Origin: an uncultured Denitrobacterium sp.
GTDB lineage: Bacteria; Actinomycetota; Coriobacteriia; Coriobacteriales; Eggerthellaceae
Length of the DNA stretch: 32,045 bases
Direction of reading: 5' to 3'
Assembly (NCBI GenBank): GCA_905236045.1
Contig: CAJOOG010000044.1
Coordinates: forward strand, 1 to 32,045
Shown: positions 28,941 through 32,045 of the stretch, piece after piece
Layout of the letters: every line of letters starts with the position of its first letter
Numbering within the stretch: the first letter of the stretch is position 1
Translations under genes and position numbers: made by a program
The notes under the pieces: model-generated
The model's input: only the letters and a program-made list of their open reading frames with translations
What the model was told of the DNA's origin: nothing
Database searches by the model: none

Positions 28941-29561
28941 ATGAACATGAAACGCCTCTCCGCTTTTGCGCTCTGCGGGACGCTGGCGCTCTCTTCGCTG
29001 GGGCTTGCCGGTTGCGGGGACTCCGCTTCTTCGAGCAGCTCCGAGGCATCCGAATCCGAGGCTTCCAGCAGCTCTTCGTCGCAGACGGCGGCGGAGAAGG
29101 TCATAGGCGCCAACGAGGCGCAAGCTCGGCAGACGCAGTTCGACGACATCGCGCTGGGTTCCAGCTATCAGACGGTCGCCGACCAGCTCGGCGGCGAAGG
29201 TCGGCAGGTGGGCGAGAGCTCGCAAGAGGGCAAGACCACCTACGATTGGTCGCTTTCCGGGGCCGAGAGCTGCACGGTCGCGTTCGTGGACGATGCGGCG
29301 GTGAGCAAGACGCGCGCCGGCAGCCTGAGCACATCGGCGGGCGTCGCCGACGAGAAAGCCTTCAACACGCTGCATCAGGGGATGACCTACGACCAAGTCT
29401 CATCTGCGTTCGGCGGCGACGGGCTGCTGATGCAGGAGAGCAAGATGGACGACGTGGAGTCTCGGACCTACGTTTGGACCGGTCAAGATCCCGCGACGAA
29501 TGCGACGGTGACGTTCGTGGGCGGAGTGGCGCAGACTCTCGACATGAGCGCGCTGCAGTAA
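28941..29561 (+). CDS. Small lipoprotein with two DUF3862/BLIP-like repeats
   Basis: The 206-residue protein starts at ATG 28941 after GAAAGGA; ATG 28947 is also possible. A lipoprotein signal ends in lipobox LAGC, followed by a Ser/Glu-rich linker to about residue 50. Two related units follow. The first reads FDDIALGSSYQTVADQLGG and ends CTVAFVDDAAVSKTRAGSL. The second reads FNTLHQGMTYDQVSSAFGG and ends ATVTFVGGVAQTLDMSAL. This GMTxxQVxxxFGG...W...VxF pattern is that of the DUF3862/SmpA-BLIP-like fold, in which tandem repeats make a protein-binding surface (beta-lactamase inhibitory protein is the known example). It stands alone between terminators. The function is unknown; a binding or inhibitor role at the cell surface is possible. 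Confidence 0.8.
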   Translation: MNMKRLSAFALCGTLALSSLGLAGCGDSASSSSSEASESEASSSSSSQTAAEKVIGANEAQARQTQFDDIALGSSYQTVADQLGGEGRQVGESSQEGKTTYDWSLSGAESCTVAFVDDAAVSKTRAGSLSTSAGVADEKAFNTLHQGMTYDQVSSAFGGDGLLMQESKMDDVESRTYVWTGQDPATNATVTFVGGVAQTLDMSALQ

Positions 29562-29576
29562 CGTCCGCGCCCCGCG

Positions 29577-29651
29577 GCCCGCGTGCGGGCAACCCGATCA
29601 GGACGAGAGGGCCGCTTGCGGATGCTCGTGCGGGCGCTTGCCCGGCACGAG
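29577..29651. terminator. Bidirectional terminator region between convergent genes
   Basis: The stronger hairpin pairs CTCGTGCGGGC (29625-29635) with GCCC-G-GCACGAG (29640-29651), 11 bp with one bulged G and loop GCTT. A smaller GCCCG-CGTG-CGGGC stem lies at 29577-29590. The elements sit between the lipoprotein stop and the DJ-1 stop. Confidence 0.6.
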
Positions 29652-29696
29652 GGCTGCTACCAGGCCCGCTCGCGTGCCGCGTGGGGCATGCGAGCG

Positions 29697-30278
29697 CTAG
29701 GCGAGCCCGCGGATGCCGTACTGCACGCCTTCGTCTACTTCTTCGGCTGCAGCGGGCGCGAGCTGGCGCACCAGGGCGCGGCCGAACTCCATGGCGGCTC
29801 CGGCGGCGCGGCCGGTAATTACGTTGCCGTCCGCCACTACAGCTGCATCCGGCTGGTACTGCCCGCCGAAGTCGTCGCTTTGGCATCCCGGGAAGCACGC
29901 GTAGCGACGCTCTTCCAGCAGGCCCGCATCGCCCAGGACCATGGGGGCCGCGCAGATGGCCGCCACCAGCTTGCCGGCGGCGAAGTGCCTCCTCAGCGCC
30001 TTGCGCAGCGGCTTGAAGGCACCCAGGTTCTCGGTTCCCGCGCTTCCGCCCGGCAGAACCAGGGCATCGAAGCCCCCGGCGTTCTTCTTGAACTTCTTCC
30101 ACGTCCAATCGACTTTGAACTCGATGCCGTGGGAACCGACGACGCGTCGGCTGTCGGTGATGGAGCAGACGCGCACGTCGACGCCGGCGCGGCGCAGCAA
30201 GTCTGCGGGAACCACGCCCTCTATCTCCTCGAATCCCTCTGCGAAGAACACGGCGACCTTGGGTTTCTTGCTCGGCAT
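29697..30278 (-). CDS. DJ-1/PfpI (YajL/ThiJ-like) family protein
   Basis: The 193-residue protein starts at ATG (complement of 30276-30278) with AGGAGG six bases upstream. The DJ-1 fold is evident: KVAVFFAEGFEEIEGVVPAD contains the conserved Glu 20, LVLPGGSAGTENL is the family loop, and AAICAAPMVLGDAGLL carries the nucleophilic elbow Cys 109. The length is usual for bacterial DJ-1/YajL proteins, which are linked to oxidative or carbonyl stress and protein or nucleotide deglycation; some relatives are glyoxalases or chaperones. The exact activity cannot be read from sequence. The gene is monocistronic in appearance and convergent with the lipoprotein gene. Nicotinamidase lies 184 bp upstream on the same strand. 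Confidence 0.92.
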   Translation of the reverse strand: MPSKKPKVAVFFAEGFEEIEGVVPADLLRRAGVDVRVCSITDSRRVVGSHGIEFKVDWTWKKFKKNAGGFDALVLPGGSAGTENLGAFKPLRKALRRHFAAGKLVAAICAAPMVLGDAGLLEERRYACFPGCQSDDFGGQYQPDAAVVADGNVITGRAAGAAMEFGRALVRQLAPAAAEEVDEGVQYGIRGLA

Positions 30279-30315
30279 GGCAGCCTCCTGAATCCGGTTG
30301 AAACAAATCAAGCCG

Positions 30316-30348
30316 ATGATACACCTGCAGCCGAACCCCTCGGAGGGG
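30316..30348 (-). promoter_or_regulatory. Possible DJ-1 promoter and upstream hairpin
   Basis: On the minus strand TATCAT (complement of 30316-30321) could be a -10 about 37 bases before the ATG. CCCCT-CGG-AGGGG (30336-30348) may be the terminator of the preceding nicotinamidase gene. No good -35 was found. The remaining sequence to 30462 shows nothing else. Confidence 0.35.
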
Positions 30349-30462
30349 CAATCCGCCCTCGGCGTGCGAGCGTGGTTGCGCGTCTGGCGGCCGCGCGTGC
30401 GGGCTGGCGGGTGACGCACGGGCCGCATGACACCCGCGTCGGGAACGTTGGAAGGGTTGTTG

Positions 30463-30993
30463 CTAGAGCACCTGGACCTGGCAGCTTCGCATGGTGGCCA
30501 GCGCTGCTTCGTGGGCGGCCGGACTCACGCCGGCGCAGCAGCCGGCCTTTACCGTGATGAGCACTTCGGGCAGGACGGCTTTCGCGAGCAGGGCGTTGCT
30601 CACCACGCAGATATCGGTGCACAGCCCTATGAATTCGACTTCGTCGATTCCTCGCTCGCGGTCCCGCTGCACGAGCCAGTCCGCCAAATCGGTCGATCCG
30701 AATGCGGGCTTCTCGAACACGCGGGCGTGCCTTTCCTGCTGGACCTTGAGGAGCGAGGGCGCCAGCTGCCAACCCCGAGTGCCGCGGATGCAGTGCTCTA
30801 CGGGCAGGTTGCGCCCCTCTTGCGTTTGCAGGTAGTTTTTCGGGTGAGTATCCAGGGTGAACACGACCTCGCCTTCGAAATCGCGCGCCTCCTCGGTCGC
30901 CGCCTTCACTATGCCCCGGGCCTCTTCGGTGCCCAGCGCGCCGTCGATGAAATCGTTCTGCATGTCCACCACTACCAGGATCTTGTTCGCCAT
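30463..30993 (-). CDS. Nicotinamidase-like cysteine hydrolase (isochorismatase fold)
   Basis: The 176-residue protein starts at ATG (complement of 30991-30993) with GAGGAAGG upstream. The catalytic triad of the family is present: Asp 10 (VVVDMQNDF), Lys 95 (VFEKPAFGS) and Cys 129 (GLCTDICVVSNA). Likely metal ligands Asp 48 and His 50 (TLDTHP) and His 67 fit the nicotinamidase subgroup, which converts nicotinamide to nicotinate for NAD salvage. The C-terminal CCAGVSPAAHEAALATMRSCQV is also typical of this subgroup. Other amidases of the isochorismatase superfamily look similar, so the substrate is probable rather than certain. The gene is divergent from the YgjP-like gene, with a shared symmetric promoter region. 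Confidence 0.9.
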   Translation of the reverse strand: MANKILVVVDMQNDFIDGALGTEEARGIVKAATEEARDFEGEVVFTLDTHPKNYLQTQEGRNLPVEHCIRGTRGWQLAPSLLKVQQERHARVFEKPAFGSTDLADWLVQRDRERGIDEVEFIGLCTDICVVSNALLAKAVLPEVLITVKAGCCAGVSPAAHEAALATMRSCQVQVL

Positions 30994-31044
30994 AGCCTGT
31001 TCCTTCCTCGGTGTTAGCGCCTCCTCGCGCCGCGTTCTGAATCT

Positions 31045-31111
31045 CGTTGACGGACATGATAGCCGTCTTTCCTCGCGCCGCCCGCGCAAGGCGCGTAAAA
31101 TGTCGTCAACG
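31045..31111. promoter_or_regulatory. Symmetric divergent promoter region
   Basis: CGTTGACG (31045-31052) and CGTCAACG (31104-31111) are perfect inverted copies. Next to each lies a -10-like hexamer pointing outward: TAAAAT (31096-31101) on plus and TATCAT (complement of 31056-31061) on minus. Each is followed by ATGTC(C)GTCAACG-like sequence at the expected start site. Nothing else was seen in the 284-bp gap apart from GC-rich leader DNA. Confidence 0.5.
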
Positions 31112-31277
31112 CACCTGATGCGGGATGCGTCAGACAGAGTCCGGCCCGCGCGGGATGCGCTCCGCCGCGATCCGGCACGGGGCGCGATGAGACGCGGCCC
31201 GCGCGGCGAAACCCCGCCGCCCGCGTCTTTTGCGGGGGGGCGGGCGGGCGCATTCGCGGCGAAGAGGAAGGAAGCCG

Positions 31278-32036
31278 ATGGGCGAGCAGATAGAGTATGG
31301 CGACGTGAAGATCCCCATCGAGCGCATCTCGGCGCACGAGCTGTTCTTGGCCTTGCGCCCGCCCGACGGGCAGATCTACCTCGTGGCCCCGCTCGATGCC
31401 CAGCCCCAGCAGATCGTCGATTTCTTCGCCGCCCACCGCGTCCAGGCCGAAGAGCTGCAGCAGAAGATGCGCAAGCGCTTCGTGAAGGGCCGCTCGGTGC
31501 GCTGTCGCTTCCAAACCGGGGATGTCGCCTACATCATGGGGCGGCCTTTCATGCTCGATGTGGTCCCGCTCGCGACGCGGCGCGTGGGGAAGGTGGAAGC
31601 CCGCGGCCGTTCGACGTCCAAGGTCCAGGTGGATACCGATTTGAGCCTGCTGACCCTCTACATCGTCAACGAGCGCTCCTACGATCAGGCCCGCACCGCG
31701 TTTCTCTCCTACGCCCGTTCGGTCATCCTTCAGAACGCCAAATCGCTGACGGTCCAGTTCGCCGCTCGGCTGATTCCCGAACGCAAAGCGCCCGCGGTGC
31801 GCATGCGCGAGATGGGGGACAGGATGGCGCAGCTGAGAGGCGGTGCGCTCTGGCTCTCCGATGATATCGTGGGATACCCGCCCGACTGCCTGGCGTATTC
31901 GATCTGGCGTTGTCTGGAGGGGGTGTCCCGACTGCCGGAAGAGGGGAAGAAGGAAGCCCTCGATGCGACCATTCCGGGCTGGCGGGCGGCTTGCGAGCTC
32001 CTCTCCACGCGGGAGGGCCCGTATGCCAACCGCTAG
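31278..32036 (+). CDS. YgjP/DUF45-like protein with lost metallopeptidase motif
   Basis: The 252-residue protein starts at ATG 31278 after GAGGAAGGAA. The layout follows the YgjP-like metallopeptidase family (PF01863). An N-terminal beta region (FLALRPPDGQIYLVAPLDA) and FFAAHRVQAEELQQKM are followed by a middle strand with a YIMGRPFMLDVV segment. The region RMREMGDRMAQLRGGALWLSDDI comes next, where RMRxRWGSCxxxGxIxLNxxL is usual (residues 175-195). The zinc-binding HExxH is replaced by AYSIWRCLEG (206-215), and the downstream NHSxxFW His is also missing; the terminal PGWRAACELL is kept. It is therefore probably a non-catalytic paralogue with a binding or regulatory role. It starts a new transcription unit that may continue past the window. 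Confidence 0.75.
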   Translation: MGEQIEYGDVKIPIERISAHELFLALRPPDGQIYLVAPLDAQPQQIVDFFAAHRVQAEELQQKMRKRFVKGRSVRCRFQTGDVAYIMGRPFMLDVVPLATRRVGKVEARGRSTSKVQVDTDLSLLTLYIVNERSYDQARTAFLSYARSVILQNAKSLTVQFAARLIPERKAPAVRMREMGDRMAQLRGGALWLSDDIVGYPPDCLAYSIWRCLEGVSRLPEEGKKEALDATIPGWRAACELLSTREGPYANR

Positions 32037-32045
32037 GCTGCGTCC

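Noticed and set aside
24981-29396. Minus-strand open frame of 1471 codons under the giant protease gene
   Set aside because: It runs exactly opposite a gene with clear domains, has Arg/Gly/His-rich low-information translation, no ribosome site and no family pattern. Such antisense frames are expected in GC-rich DNA.

Overview
The window is 32 kb of high-G+C DNA from what looks like a Gram-positive actinobacterium, most likely a gut-type member of the class Coriobacteriia. That assignment is inferred from G+C-rich codon use, Gram-positive lipoprotein and Sec-type signals, BspA-type leucine-rich-repeat (LRR) proteins, CWB2-type wall binding and very large lysine-tailed surface proteins without LPXTG. 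No rRNA or tRNA gene was seen that would settle it.

Region 1 (1-15903, plus strand) reads as one long tightly packed gene string, probably one operon or two. It starts with the 3' part of an LRR/CWB2 surface protein. Then come a large substrate-binding lipoprotein, two different FecCD-type permeases, a DUF58 protein, a multi-TM protein resembling a transglutaminase-family membrane protein without its catalytic core, an ABC ATPase, a MoxR AAA+ ATPase and a ModA-like Tat lipoprotein. A third FecCD permease and a second ABC ATPase finish the string. A MoxR/DUF58 module is thus embedded between the parts of two BtuCD/FecCD-type importers. Gaps are a few bases or overlaps, except for 95 bp before the third permease.

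Region 2 (15904-28769) holds a convergent DUF167 (YggU-type) gene and then two plus-strand surface proteins. The first (1067 aa) has beta-rich repeats, a double poly-Asp tract, a helical FIVAR-like segment and a NEAT-like domain. The second (2912 aa) joins a subtilase with PA insert, Ig-like domains, a long LRR array and three NEAT-like domains. Both end in the same basic module of about 110 residues. The promoter of the first carries two copies of TTAG-N6-CTAA exactly 42 bp apart, which resemble half of a DtxR/IdeR box.

My main hypothesis is that regions 1 and 2 together form an iron- or haem-type acquisition locus. In this model the surface protease releases a ligand, the NEAT-like/LRR proteins capture it, the lipoproteins pass it on and the FecCD importers take it up, with a MoxR/DUF58 chaperone unit whose client is unknown. 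The substrate is not shown by the sequence.

Region 3 (28770-32045) is ordinary housekeeping or accessory DNA: a small lipoprotein with two DUF3862/BLIP-like repeats, a DJ-1/PfpI protein, a nicotinamidase-like cysteine hydrolase, and a YgjP/DUF45-like protein that has lost its metallopeptidase motif. The last two genes are divergent and share a symmetric promoter region.
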